A stretch of DNA of 64,000 nucleotides from Chloroflexota bacterium (GCA_019873685.1 JAIOAT010000002.1:62001-126000), one strand, 5' to 3'; positions 48,434-57,007 are shown, counted from the stretch's first letter. The notes: a model not told the origin generated them from the sequence alone. Translations and numbers: made by a program.

Positions 48434-50509
48434 ATGACTCAGTTGAGACAACCGATCCGCTTGCTGGCGGCTGTGGTGGTTATGGTTGGCATGGTGCTGT
48501 CGATCTCCGGGGTGTCACTGGCCCAGGAGGGGACGCGGCAGCTTACCGCTGGCGTTCCTGTGACCGGGACACTGAGCGGAGAATCGTTTGCTCAGACCTA
48601 TTGGTTTGATGGCGTGGCCGGGCAGACAGTCACGCTGTCCGCCTCGACAGCGGTGGAAGGGCTGGACCTGGCATTGCTACTGACTGACGCCGCCGGGAAT
48701 CCCCTGGCGCAGGACAGCGATCCTGAGACCGCTGGATCAGCGGAGATCGCCGGTGTTTCGCTGGCCGCAAGCGGGCGCTACTACGTCACTGTGCTGCGGA
48801 TGTCCGGCGCTGCGGGCGAGGCAGCGGGCGAATTCTCGCTGACGCTGGCTGCTGAAAGCGAGGAGGCGGCGACGGCTGAGCCTGCGCTGGCCGAACCGAC
48901 CCTGATCACGCTGAGCACAGGTATGCAGATTTCGGTGACCTGGAATAGTACGGCTGACCTGGACCTGGAAGTCCGTGATCCCTACGGCAACAGCATTTAC
49001 TGGGATAACCCGACGGTAGAGAATGCTGTTTTCAACCAGAACGTCAACGCCGGGTGTGTGGCGCCAATCGGAGATGGCCCAACCGAACGGATCGATTGGG
49101 CGCCCGGCGCGGTGCCGACCGGTAGCTACGAGATTATCGTCTACTACATCCAGGGCTGTGAGGGTAACGCGCCGGCGAATATCACGGTGAACGTGACCGT
49201 TGACGGTGCAACCCTGGAACCGGTCAGTGGTACATTGCTGCCGGGACAGGAGTTCCTCTCCAGCTTTGTCCTGACCGCTTCCGGCCAGGCCGAACAGGGG
49301 CTGAGCGGCATCAATCCCGGCACCGTGCTGACCAATGCGTCCGCTTATCTGACCGGCCAGACACCGATTAGCGCGGATGAGAGCGTCAGCGGCATCATCG
49401 ACTCGGATAACGTCTACGCCGCCTACAGTTTCACGGGCAAGACCGGCGATATTGTGACGGTGCGCATGGACGCCACCGCCGGGAACCTGGATGCCCTGCT
49501 ATTCCTGCTGGACCCCAACGGCAATACGGTGGCCTTCAATGATGATGCGTTGAACGCGGATACGACTAACGCCGAGATCGCCAATCAGACGCTGGTGAGC
49601 GACGGCGTCTATACCATCGTGGCAACACGCTATGGCCGCGAATATGGGGGCACCCGGGGCGCCTATACGCTGACGTTGAGCGGTAGCGAGTTCGAAATCC
49701 CGCCGGCGCTGGCGGCGCTTGATCTGCCCGCTGGCAGCATCGAGGTGTCGTTGCTGTGGAATACACGGGCCGACCTGCAGCTGCTGGTGCGCGATCCTTC
49801 CGGTGCAGCAGTCTATGACGACCTGCCGCGCAGCGCCAGCGGCGGCGTGCTGGCGGAGGATGGTAATGTCAACTGCGCTAACCCGACCACCAGCCCGGTG
49901 TCGTACATCTACTGGCCTACGGATCGTCTGCCGCCGGGCACCTACGAGGTTGAGGTCTGGTATCAGAACAGCTGTAACGATACGTCGCCGGTGACGTTCA
50001 ACCTGACTGTGCGTGTGAACGATCGTGTGATCATCGCCTCTAACGCCCAGCCGGTTCAGGGACAGGTGTACCTGACCACCTTCACGGTGGATGTGAACGG
50101 CTTCGCCACCGCCGGAGCAGGGGGATTCATCGGGGATAGCTCGATGATCGATGTGGGCAGTGCGCTGGGCAGCGCCATCCCGATCAGCTATGGCGATACG
50201 GTCTCCGGTACGATCAACCAGACCAACAAATTCGTGTTGTATACCTTTGAGGGTGAAGCGGGCGACCAGGTGCGGATCGGTATGGACGCTACCGCCGGGA
50301 CGCTTGATCCCACGCTGTTCCTGCTGGCTCCGGAAGGCGCTCAGCTGGCCAGCAACGATGACGCGGTGCTGAATGAGACGATGAATTCGCTCATCGACAA
50401 TTTCACGCTGCCGGCGGATGGGACGTATGTCATCGTAGCGACTCACTACGGGGTGCTTTACGGCGGGACAAGCGGGACGTATAATCTGTCCGTTGTCCGG
50501 CTCAATTAG
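48434..50509 (+). CDS. secreted protein with alternating PPC and DUF2135-like domains
   Basis: A 691-residue exported protein with a signal peptide (about 1-31, ending SLAQE). Five beta-rich modules follow. A PPC-type domain at about 40-140 is followed by a DUF2135/YfaP-like module (about 160-255: SVTWNSTADLDLEVRDPYG), a PPC (about 305-425), a second DUF2135-like module (about 435-540: SLLWNTRADLQLLVRDPSG) and a PPC (about 570-690). PPC domains usually accompany secreted proteases but no protease is present. AAGGAGG stands ten bases before the ATG; a TTG one codon earlier is also possible. It could bind glycans or calcium at the surface. Confidence 0.8.
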   Translation: MTQLRQPIRLLAAVVVMVGMVLSISGVSLAQEGTRQLTAGVPVTGTLSGESFAQTYWFDGVAGQTVTLSASTAVEGLDLALLLTDAAGNPLAQDSDPETAGSAEIAGVSLAASGRYYVTVLRMSGAAGEAAGEFSLTLAAESEEAATAEPALAEPTLITLSTGMQISVTWNSTADLDLEVRDPYGNSIYWDNPTVENAVFNQNVNAGCVAPIGDGPTERIDWAPGAVPTGSYEIIVYYIQGCEGNAPANITVNVTVDGATLEPVSGTLLPGQEFLSSFVLTASGQAEQGLSGINPGTVLTNASAYLTGQTPISADESVSGIIDSDNVYAAYSFTGKTGDIVTVRMDATAGNLDALLFLLDPNGNTVAFNDDALNADTTNAEIANQTLVSDGVYTIVATRYGREYGGTRGAYTLTLSGSEFEIPPALAALDLPAGSIEVSLLWNTRADLQLLVRDPSGAAVYDDLPRSASGGVLAEDGNVNCANPTTSPVSYIYWPTDRLPPGTYEVEVWYQNSCNDTSPVTFNLTVRVNDRVIIASNAQPVQGQVYLTTFTVDVNGFATAGAGGFIGDSSMIDVGSALGSAIPISYGDTVSGTINQTNKFVLYTFEGEAGDQVRIGMDATAGTLDPTLFLLAPEGAQLASNDDAVLNETMNSLIDNFTLPADGTYVIVATHYGVLYGGTSGTYNLSVVRLN

Positions 50510-50531
50510 GCCCTGCAGGGGGATGATTGAG

Positions 50532-50561
50532 CGGGGCAGGCTCAAAATCCTGCCCCGTTTG
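50532..50561 (+). terminator. Rho-independent terminator after the PPC protein gene
   Basis: CGGGGCAGG and CCTGCCCCG form a perfect nine-base stem with loop CTCAAAAT, followed by TTTGCTT. Confidence 0.82.
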
Positions 50562-50602
50562 CTTCCGCGCAGAGGTGTGGGGAAGGACCAAAAGGAACGG
50601 GC

Positions 50603-51283
50603 ATGCACGGGACGAGACTACTGCCACTTTTGCTGTTGGGGTTGCTGGTGCTGGGCGCAGGTTGCCTGCCGCAGCCGACACTCCGCTCGGAGTTATTCCT
50701 GGATGATACCAGTGTGGTTACAGGGGAGCCGTGCGCCGCACCCTGCTGGCGGAACATCACGCCGGGCGAGACCAGCTGGGCGGAAGCGATTGAGATCATC
50801 CGGGCTGATGATAGCCTGAGCGATCCGGAGATCAATACTGAGGAACAGGGTGTGGTGCAGGCGCTGTGGCAAAAAGCTGGCAGCAACCAGTATTGCTGCC
50901 GTTTGCTGGCTGACAGCGAGAATGACCCGGTGAGCTATGTCTTCCTGGCGCTATCGCCACGAACGATTGTCGACAGCGTCATCAGCGCCCACGGCGAACC
51001 AACCTATGTGACTACCTTCCAGTTCACCGACGCAGAATCGGTAGTTCAGTTGATTTACCCGGAAGTACCGATGGTCGTCTCTGTGCTGGTAGGCGATGCG
51101 CAATCGTCGTTGCTGGCTAATTCCACGGTCGTTGCTGTGTTGTACATGTCGCCTGAGGAAATGTCGCTGATTCTGGATTCCACAGAGCTGCAGGGGTGGG
51201 CTGGTTACCAGTCCTATAGCGCCTACAGCCAGGCGACGCCCGTAGTGACGCCGCGCGTGACACTCACGCCCCCGCCTCAGTAA
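50603..51283 (+). CDS. lipoprotein of unknown function
   Basis: A 226-residue lipoprotein with signal and lipobox VLGAGC (cysteine at 21). The mature part begins with a Cys-rich segment EPCAAPCWRNITPGETSW, followed by an alpha/beta region without a motif I know, including CCRL near 95. A Thr/Pro tail ends it. The PCWRNITPGxTSW stretch looks like a family-specific signature, possibly of a lineage-expanded group. Genes for other exported proteins flank it. Confidence 0.72.
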   Translation: MHGTRLLPLLLLGLLVLGAGCLPQPTLRSELFLDDTSVVTGEPCAAPCWRNITPGETSWAEAIEIIRADDSLSDPEINTEEQGVVQALWQKAGSNQYCCRLLADSENDPVSYVFLALSPRTIVDSVISAHGEPTYVTTFQFTDAESVVQLIYPEVPMVVSVLVGDAQSSLLANSTVVAVLYMSPEEMSLILDSTELQGWAGYQSYSAYSQATPVVTPRVTLTPPPQ

Positions 51284-51359
51284 GCTCCAGCTGTAGTTGC
51301 TGCCAGTTTTGGGTGGCCTATCTGCTGATTGTTCATTGCTGCAAAGGAGCCCAGACGTC

Positions 51360-52133
51360 ATGATGGAACAGGAACATCAGGCATTGAGGGTGCAGGATCA
51401 GGATCGCGGGGCGTCGCGAGTGGTGATCGTGTTGATCACCGCCGTGCTCTTCTTTGTGCTGGGATATGGGGCCGCCTGGCTGGCGCTGGGGGCGGCGGTT
51501 CAAGAGCAGGTCGGGCTGCGTGAGACAGTGCGCACAGCAGTTGCCGAGTCGTTCGCCGGGCTTGACCTCCGGGCGGAGGCTGCGCCAACAGCTACGCCGA
51601 CGGTTCTGGAAGTCAGCGTCGATGATGATCCGGCGTTTGGCCCGGAGGATGCGCCGATCACGATTGTGGAGTTCTCCGACTTCCGCTGCGGGTTCTGCGG
51701 GCGGTTCCACGCCCAGACGTACGGGCCGTTGATGGAGAAGTACGAGGGCCTGATCCGCTTTGTATACCGCGACTTCCCGGTCGTTGGTGGGGAGCGGGCA
51801 GCCCTGGCCGCCGAGTGTGTGCATGATCAGGGTGAAGACCTGTTCTGGGCGTACCATGATGTCCTGTTTGCCAGCCAGCAGTCGCTGACCAGCGATGATG
51901 CGCTGGTTTCGCTGGCGGCAGACCTGGGCGTGGATACCGAAGCGCTGGCGACATGCCTGGCTGACGAAGTGTACGCTGATGAGGTGCAGAAGGATTTTGC
52001 CGATGGTATGGCGCTGGGCGTACGCGGGACGCCGGCGTTCTTCATCAACGGCCGTGCCGTGATCGGCGCGCAGCCGCTGGCGGTCTTCCAGCAAATCATT
52101 GACGCAGAGCTGGCAGCACAGGAAGCTGGCTAG
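51360..52133 (+). CDS. membrane-anchored DsbA/BdbD-type thiol oxidoreductase
   Basis: A 257-residue protein with one N-terminal helix (about 21-45) and a thioredoxin-fold domain of the DsbA type (about 85-250). The active site is C110-GF-C113, and the cis-proline loop is RGTPAFFING. It should form disulfides in exported proteins and be re-oxidised by the VKOR encoded about 1 kb away. I chose the ATG at 51360, with AAAGGAG ten bases upstream; an in-frame start further upstream would contain that site. It is probably co-transcribed with the lipoprotein gene. Confidence 0.9.
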   Translation: MMEQEHQALRVQDQDRGASRVVIVLITAVLFFVLGYGAAWLALGAAVQEQVGLRETVRTAVAESFAGLDLRAEAAPTATPTVLEVSVDDDPAFGPEDAPITIVEFSDFRCGFCGRFHAQTYGPLMEKYEGLIRFVYRDFPVVGGERAALAAECVHDQGEDLFWAYHDVLFASQQSLTSDDALVSLAADLGVDTEALATCLADEVYADEVQKDFADGMALGVRGTPAFFINGRAVIGAQPLAVFQQIIDAELAAQEAG

Positions 52134-52169
52134 TGACCTTTAACTGTGCGGTCAACTGAAAAAAAAGCA

Positions 52170-52198
52170 TTGCTGCAGGCCCTGCTGGTGAGTATAAT
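52170..52198 (+). promoter_or_regulatory. promoter of the S1-domain gene
   Basis: TTGCTG (52170-52175), a 17-base spacer and a perfect TATAAT (52193-52198) lie about 62 bases before the ATG. Confidence 0.7.
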
Positions 52199-52260
52199 AC
52201 ACGCTCGTCTATCGGGCAGCGCGCACAAGAGAATAACTGAAACGCAAGGAGTTTTCCGCA

Positions 52261-52986
52261 ATGGCTGTGAATAACGGGGACAAGCCGACATCCATCAACG
52301 ATCTGAAGCCCAAGATGGCACTGACTGGCGTTGTCAAGAAGGTTGAACTGTTTGGGGCGTTTGTTGATGTGGGTGTGGGCCAGGATGGTCTCCTCCATAT
52401 TTCGCAGCTCAGCTCCGAGCGTGTGCGTAACGTCACTGACGTGGTGAAAGAGGGCCAGGAAGTCAACGTCTGGGTGATGAACGTTGACCGCGAAAAGGGA
52501 CGCTTTAGCCTGACGATGCTCCCGCCAGCCAGCCTGAGCTGGGATGAGATCCAACCCGGCGCAGTGCTCACCGGCAAGGTCGAACGTGTGGAACGGTTCG
52601 GCGCTTTCGTGAACATCGGCGCGGAACGTCTTGGTCGTATCCATGTCTCTGAGCTGTCGTCGGATTACGTCAGGAACCCTGAAGATGTCGTCAAGGTGGG
52701 CGACGAGGTCACCGTTAAGGTCCTGAAGGTTGATCCCCAGAAGCGTCAGATCGACCTGAGCATCAAGGCGCTGGAGACGCCGACCGCTACGGTGGTTGAG
52801 GAGGCCGAGGCGGAAGACGAGCACATCCCAACGGCGATGGAGCTGGCGCTGCGTCGGGCGATGCAGGGCACTGACCTGGAGAGCGAGCTAGCCCGCCAGC
52901 GCAGCAAGAAGCGCAAGAAGGGTGCCGCGGTTAGCAAGCAGCAGGAAGATATTCTGGCGCGGACGTTGCAGCAGCGTAAGCGCTAG
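52261..52986 (+). CDS. RNA-binding protein with two S1 domains
   Basis: A 241-residue cytoplasmic protein with two S1 OB-folds, at about 20-90 (KKVELFGAFVDVGVGQDGLLH) and 100-170 (ERVERFGAFVNIGAERLGRIH). A basic tail with RSKKRKKG follows. It resembles a short ribosomal protein S1 or the YugI/general-stress type, with two domains rather than the usual four to six. AAGGAG precedes the ATG at good distance. It has its own promoter and terminator. Confidence 0.9.
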   Translation: MAVNNGDKPTSINDLKPKMALTGVVKKVELFGAFVDVGVGQDGLLHISQLSSERVRNVTDVVKEGQEVNVWVMNVDREKGRFSLTMLPPASLSWDEIQPGAVLTGKVERVERFGAFVNIGAERLGRIHVSELSSDYVRNPEDVVKVGDEVTVKVLKVDPQKRQIDLSIKALETPTATVVEEAEAEDEHIPTAMELALRRAMQGTDLESELARQRSKKRKKGAAVSKQQEDILARTLQQRKR

Positions 52987-53041
52987 GCAAAGGCAGGTTC
53001 GGCAAGCGCTGCCCGCCTTAGTCGAACCCCGGGATAACAAT

Positions 53042-53069
53042 AGGCGACGCTCCGAGGCGTCGCCTTTTT
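53042..53069 (+). terminator. Rho-independent terminator after the S1-domain gene
   Basis: GGCGACGC and GCGTCGCC form a perfect eight-base stem with a six-base loop, followed by five Ts. Confidence 0.9.
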
Positions 53070-53092
53070 GATTGACCGGTGTGCGCTGTTCA

Positions 53093-53608
53093 CTAAATGG
53101 CAGGGTTGCGCATGAACAGCACCAGGCGAATGGTGGCAATGACAAACACCAGCGTCATAAGGATGGCCGAAGCCACGCACCAGGTGCAGATGGCGTAGAT
53201 AAGGAAGAGTTCGGCGTAGGTCAGGTACAGCGAGAATAGAAAGCCAAAGAGCGCCAGCCCGAAGATCAGGGCGTGGCTATACTCGCGGAGAAATGCTGCC
53301 CGATCCTGAAAGATCCACAGCAGCAGGATAGCCAGGTAGCCGACAAAGCCCAGGAGTGCTACAGGGATGCCGACTATCCTGGCGTAGGCGCTGTTCTGGA
53401 CGAAGCCACAGTCAATGGCGGGCGCACCCGGCTGGCCGACTGCGCCTTCAGTACCGCCGGGGCAGGAAGTCGGGATGCCGGAGATCTCTGACCAGCTCAT
53501 ATAGGCGGCGACGAGCAGACCCAGAAACGCCACAATGATCCCGGCGATGCGCAGCCAGTGACCGGTAGTCGCGGTGGCAGAGCGTTTGGCGCGAGAGCTA
53601 CGTGTCAT
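53093..53608 (-). CDS. vitamin K epoxide reductase-family disulfide oxidase (VKOR)
   Basis: Bacterial VKOR re-oxidises DsbA-like proteins with quinone. The 171-residue protein has the four-helix core, the loop cysteines C49 and C67 (TSCPGG and DCGFV), a serine in VQNSAYA, and the active CxxC pair C141/C144 (ICTWC). The ATG at 53608 follows GAAGGAT; an in-frame start seven codons upstream is less likely. No fused thioredoxin domain is present, so it should serve the separate DsbA-like protein at 51360-52133. Confidence 0.94.
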   Translation of the reverse strand: MTRSSRAKRSATATTGHWLRIAGIIVAFLGLLVAAYMSWSEISGIPTSCPGGTEGAVGQPGAPAIDCGFVQNSAYARIVGIPVALLGFVGYLAILLLWIFQDRAAFLREYSHALIFGLALFGFLFSLYLTYAELFLIYAICTWCVASAILMTLVFVIATIRLVLFMRNPAI

Positions 53609-53659
53609 CGGTACATCCTTCGAGAGCATGCAGATGGGTACAAGGGTATCGTGGGCGCG

Positions 53660-53668
53660 ATTATAGCA
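53660..53668 (-). promoter_or_regulatory. VKOR extended -10 box
   Basis: The minus strand reads TGCTATAAT, an extended -10 element about 50 bases before the VKOR start, without a clear -35 box. Confidence 0.55.
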
Positions 53669-53775
53669 CGAGTGCCGCTGCAGATGCTCGCTGTATGTTC
53701 GAGATCGTCGACGGGAACACCACCACCAACGGCTGTTTCGACCCGTAACAGGTCAGCTATGATTCCGCCATTCTC

Positions 53776-53804
53776 TTGTGTGCCCTATGTCTGCGCATTA
53801 TACT
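53776..53804 (+). promoter_or_regulatory. rel promoter
   Basis: TTGTGT (53776-53781), a 17-base spacer and TATACT (53799-53804) lie about 40 bases before the rel start. It is divergent from the VKOR promoter. Confidence 0.65.
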
Positions 53805-53845
53805 CTAGCTCAAAGGATCATCCGTCGCTGCCATAGGTGGATGCT

Positions 53846-56185
53846 GTGCCAAGTAATGGCTCTATGGACCTCCAACAATTGCTGAGCAGCCTGTCCAATC
53901 TGACGCCTGCGGAAGTGGCGCTCATTGAGCGCGCCTATCGGCGTGCTGAGAAAGCGCATGAAGGCCAGGTTCGGCGTTCAGGAGAGCCGTATTTTGTTCA
54001 CTGTGTGGCGGTGGCCCAGATTCTGGCGGAACTGAATCTGGATGGCACAACCATCGCTGCGGCGCTCCTGCACGACACGGTTGAAGACACTGGCCTAACG
54101 CTGGAAGACATTGAGCGTGAATTCGGGGCGGATGTAGCGCGCCTGGTCGACGGCGTGACCAAGATGGAGAACCTCCCGACGCAGGTTTCCGGCAAGGACC
54201 GTGACCGCGAAGCGGAATTCCTGCGCAAGACGATGCTGGCAATGAATGACGATGTGCGCATCGTGCTCATCAAGCTAGCCGATCGGCTCCACAACATGCG
54301 CACCCTGGGATACCTCGATCCAGAGCGACAAAAAGAGGTGGCCCAGGAAACGATGGATATCTTTGCCCCGCTGGCCAACCGGCTGGGCATCTGGCGCATG
54401 AAGTGGGAACTGGAAGACCTGGCCTTCCGCTACCTGAATCCCAAGGCCTACCGTGAGATCGCTACCCGGCTCGATGAACGGCGGGCTGACCGGGATAAAG
54501 ACCTGCAGCGGATCATTGAACATCTCTCCCGCAAGCTGGAAGAAGCCAACATCAAGGCCAAGGTTACGGGGCGGCCCAAGCACATCTACAGCATCTATCG
54601 CAAGATGCAGCGCAAAGATGTCTCCTACGAGCAGGTCTATGACATCCGGGCGGTGCGCGTGCTGGTGGATGATATCCCGACCTGTTACCAGGTGCTGGGG
54701 CTGGTGCATTCGATCTGGCGCCCGATCGCCGGTCAGTTTGACGATTATATTGCCGCGCCCAAAGACAACTTCTACCAGAGCCTGCACACCACGGTGCATG
54801 ACGAACAGGGCCGATCGCTGGAAGTGCAGATCCGCACCTGGGAAATGCACCGCAACGCCGAATACGGGATCGCCGCTCACTGGCGCTACAAGGAAGGCAG
54901 CAAGCGAGAAAGCGAAGCCTTTGAACGGCACATCAACTACCTGCGCTACCTGATGGCCTTCAAGGATGAGGATGAGGAGATCAAGGACGCGACCGAATTC
55001 ATGAATACCCTCAAGTCGGAGGTATTCCAGGATCGCGTCTATGCCTTCACGCCCAAGGGCGATATCGTCGATCTGCCCGCCGGGGCGACGCCGGTGGATT
55101 TCGCCTATTACATCCATACCGAGATTGGCAACCGTTGCCGGGGCGCTAAAGTCAATGGTGCGCTGGTTGGGCTGGACTATAAGCTGCGGACAGGCGACCG
55201 GGTGGAGATTCTGACGGCCAAGCGTGGCGGCCCCAGCCTGGACTGGCTCAGCCCGCACATGGGCTATACCGCCACTACCCGCGCCCGATCCAAGATCCGC
55301 CAGTGGTTCCGCAAGCAGAATCGCGACAACAACATTGCCGCAGGCCGCGTCGCGCTGGATCGTGAGCTTAAGCGGCTGGGCCGGGCGGATATGTCCTATG
55401 ATGATGTTGCCGCGCTGTTCAAGATGCGGCCCGATGATCTGCTGGCGGCGATTGGCCATGGGGACATCAACAGTGGCCAGATCGCATCGCGTATTCTGGA
55501 GGCCGAACGCCGTATTGGGCGGGAAACGCTGGAGCGCGAGTTGCGGCTGCTTGGCCGGACGGACATGAGCTATGAGGAGGTAGCCGCCCTCTTTGGCTTC
55601 CAGCAGGCGGAAGATTTGCTTTCCGCGATTGGCTACGGCGATATCACCGGCGAGCAGATCAATGAGCGCATTCGCGCGCATGAGCAGCTCAAGGCGCTGG
55701 AACGCCCCGATCAGGAAGTCCCGCTGGATGCCTCCGATGGGGTAGAGATCGAGGGGAGTGGTGGCGGCCTGCTGATCAACCTGGCGCGCTGCTGTAATCC
55801 GACACCGGGCGATATGATCATCGGGTATATCACGCGCGGGCGGGGGATCACGGTTCACCGCAGCGACTGTAAGAATGTGCTCAATACCACGGAACCTGAC
55901 CGACTGATCACTGTGAACTGGCGTCGCACGGAGCAACGCGCTCGCGCCTACCCGGTACCGGTGATGATCGTGGCCTTCGACCGGGAGGGCCTGATGCGCG
56001 ATATCGGGGCTGTGATCGCCGACGAAAAGATCAATATGTCTAACGTCAGCATCACAACCAAACAGAACATCGCCACCTTCCTGGTCACCATGGAGATCGC
56101 GGATGTTGATCAGTTGACACGGGTGCTGACCAAGATTGAGCGCCTGCCAAATGTGGTCAAAGCGCATCGCCGCACGGCTGTATGA
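53846..56185 (+). CDS. rel: RelA/SpoT-type (p)ppGpp synthetase/hydrolase with duplicated helical domain
   Basis: The long RSH enzyme controlling the stringent response. The hydrolase HD domain has H52, HD 76-77, ED 80-81, D146 and N150, so ppGpp hydrolysis should work. The synthetase domain (about 230-350) has QFDDYIA at 297-303 and EVQIRT. TGS is at about 397-457, a helical region at 500-610, the RCCNP zinc-finger motif near 648 and ACT at about 704-777. The helical region holds two copies of one module (about 500-552 and 559-610), which explains 779 residues. GTG at 53846 follows AGGTGG; a GTG at 53837 and an ATG at 53864 are alternatives. Confidence 0.94.
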   Translation: MPSNGSMDLQQLLSSLSNLTPAEVALIERAYRRAEKAHEGQVRRSGEPYFVHCVAVAQILAELNLDGTTIAAALLHDTVEDTGLTLEDIEREFGADVARLVDGVTKMENLPTQVSGKDRDREAEFLRKTMLAMNDDVRIVLIKLADRLHNMRTLGYLDPERQKEVAQETMDIFAPLANRLGIWRMKWELEDLAFRYLNPKAYREIATRLDERRADRDKDLQRIIEHLSRKLEEANIKAKVTGRPKHIYSIYRKMQRKDVSYEQVYDIRAVRVLVDDIPTCYQVLGLVHSIWRPIAGQFDDYIAAPKDNFYQSLHTTVHDEQGRSLEVQIRTWEMHRNAEYGIAAHWRYKEGSKRESEAFERHINYLRYLMAFKDEDEEIKDATEFMNTLKSEVFQDRVYAFTPKGDIVDLPAGATPVDFAYYIHTEIGNRCRGAKVNGALVGLDYKLRTGDRVEILTAKRGGPSLDWLSPHMGYTATTRARSKIRQWFRKQNRDNNIAAGRVALDRELKRLGRADMSYDDVAALFKMRPDDLLAAIGHGDINSGQIASRILEAERRIGRETLERELRLLGRTDMSYEEVAALFGFQQAEDLLSAIGYGDITGEQINERIRAHEQLKALERPDQEVPLDASDGVEIEGSGGGLLINLARCCNPTPGDMIIGYITRGRGITVHRSDCKNVLNTTEPDRLITVNWRRTEQRARAYPVPVMIVAFDREGLMRDIGAVIADEKINMSNVSITTKQNIATFLVTMEIADVDQLTRVLTKIERLPNVVKAHRRTAV

Positions 56186-56907
56186 GGTGCTTTCCGGAGA
56201 AGAGGTCTGTGGGGCAGGCGAGCATACGCATTCACCCGGCGTTCTGGTTGCTGATGGCCGCGGTGATGCTCTTTCCCCTGAGTCTGTTGTCGAGTGGTGA
56301 AGCGAGGCTACTGGCTCAGCCGGTGACGACGGCGCAGCCGCCGTTCCGCCCGTTGCCCACGCCACTGGCGACGCAGGCCGCCGGCCAGGAGTTACACGCG
56401 TTAATCGCCGAGGTCACGCAGGCCAACCTAGCAGGAGGCGCGACGACGTTCTGGGCAGGCGGCAGACTCGGCGTGGATGCGTCCCTCGATCTGGCGGTGA
56501 CGATAGGCGAGAAGCTGCCAGCTTTCGGGTTGATGACGCGGAATGGGCAACCATTCGAGCTGGACCTGGTCGGGGAGCCGCTGCTACTCAACTTCTGGGC
56601 GTCCTGGTGTGAGCCATGCAAGGTAGAATTCCCGCTGCTGGTGACGGCTGATGCCGACTCGACCTCGCCTTTTCGGGTGGTCTTTGCCAATGTCTGGGAC
56701 GAAGCGGGTTCCTACGAAGACTTCCTGGCAGGGTATCCGGAAGATATTCTGGTAGTGATTGACTCTGGCGGTATGTTGCCGGGGCTGTACGATCTGCACT
56801 ACATTCCGGTATCTATACTGGTGGATGAGCAGGGCGCTGTACAGCTTATTCAACGCGGGCCGGTCAATCGTGCGGTGCTGATGCTGGCTGCGGTACTGGC
56901 ATCTTAG
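56182..56907 (+). CDS. TlpA-like membrane-anchored thioredoxin-fold protein
   Basis: A 241-residue protein with one N-terminal helix (about 20-37), a Pro/Ala linker to about 105 and a TlpA/ResA-type thioredoxin domain. The active site is C143-EP-C146 in FWASWCEPC, and the cis-proline is in YIPVSILVDE. TlpA/ResA proteins reduce cysteines for cytochrome c or CuA maturation. The start overlaps the rel stop by four bases (ATGA), so translation is coupled. Copper chaperones encoded at 38182-39335 would fit as partners. Confidence 0.9.
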   Translation: MRCFPEKRSVGQASIRIHPAFWLLMAAVMLFPLSLLSSGEARLLAQPVTTAQPPFRPLPTPLATQAAGQELHALIAEVTQANLAGGATTFWAGGRLGVDASLDLAVTIGEKLPAFGLMTRNGQPFELDLVGEPLLLNFWASWCEPCKVEFPLLVTADADSTSPFRVVFANVWDEAGSYEDFLAGYPEDILVVIDSGGMLPGLYDLHYIPVSILVDEQGAVQLIQRGPVNRAVLMLAAVLAS

Positions 56908-56976
56908 ACAGGGTCTGTCCGAGTAAGTGTAGCACTGACCTCAACTTATCAAAACTACTACATTTCACAATACGGT

Positions 56977-57007
56977 ATTTGGCCAAATTATACTATTCTG
57001 TTATACT
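56977..57007 (+). promoter_or_regulatory. promoter with overlapping perfect palindrome, upstream of the BTAD regulator
   Basis: ATTTGGCCAAAT (56977-56988) is a perfect 12-base palindrome. It contains TTGGCC (56979-56984), which stands 17 bases before TATACT (57002-57007). A second TATACT directly follows the palindrome. A repressor bound there would cover the -35 box; autoregulation is inference. Confidence 0.58.

Noticed and set aside
54275-56365. A 696-codon open frame on the minus strand opposite rel
   Set aside because: It is the mirror of a GC-rich coding frame; its translation has no family features, while rel on the plus strand is fully conserved.
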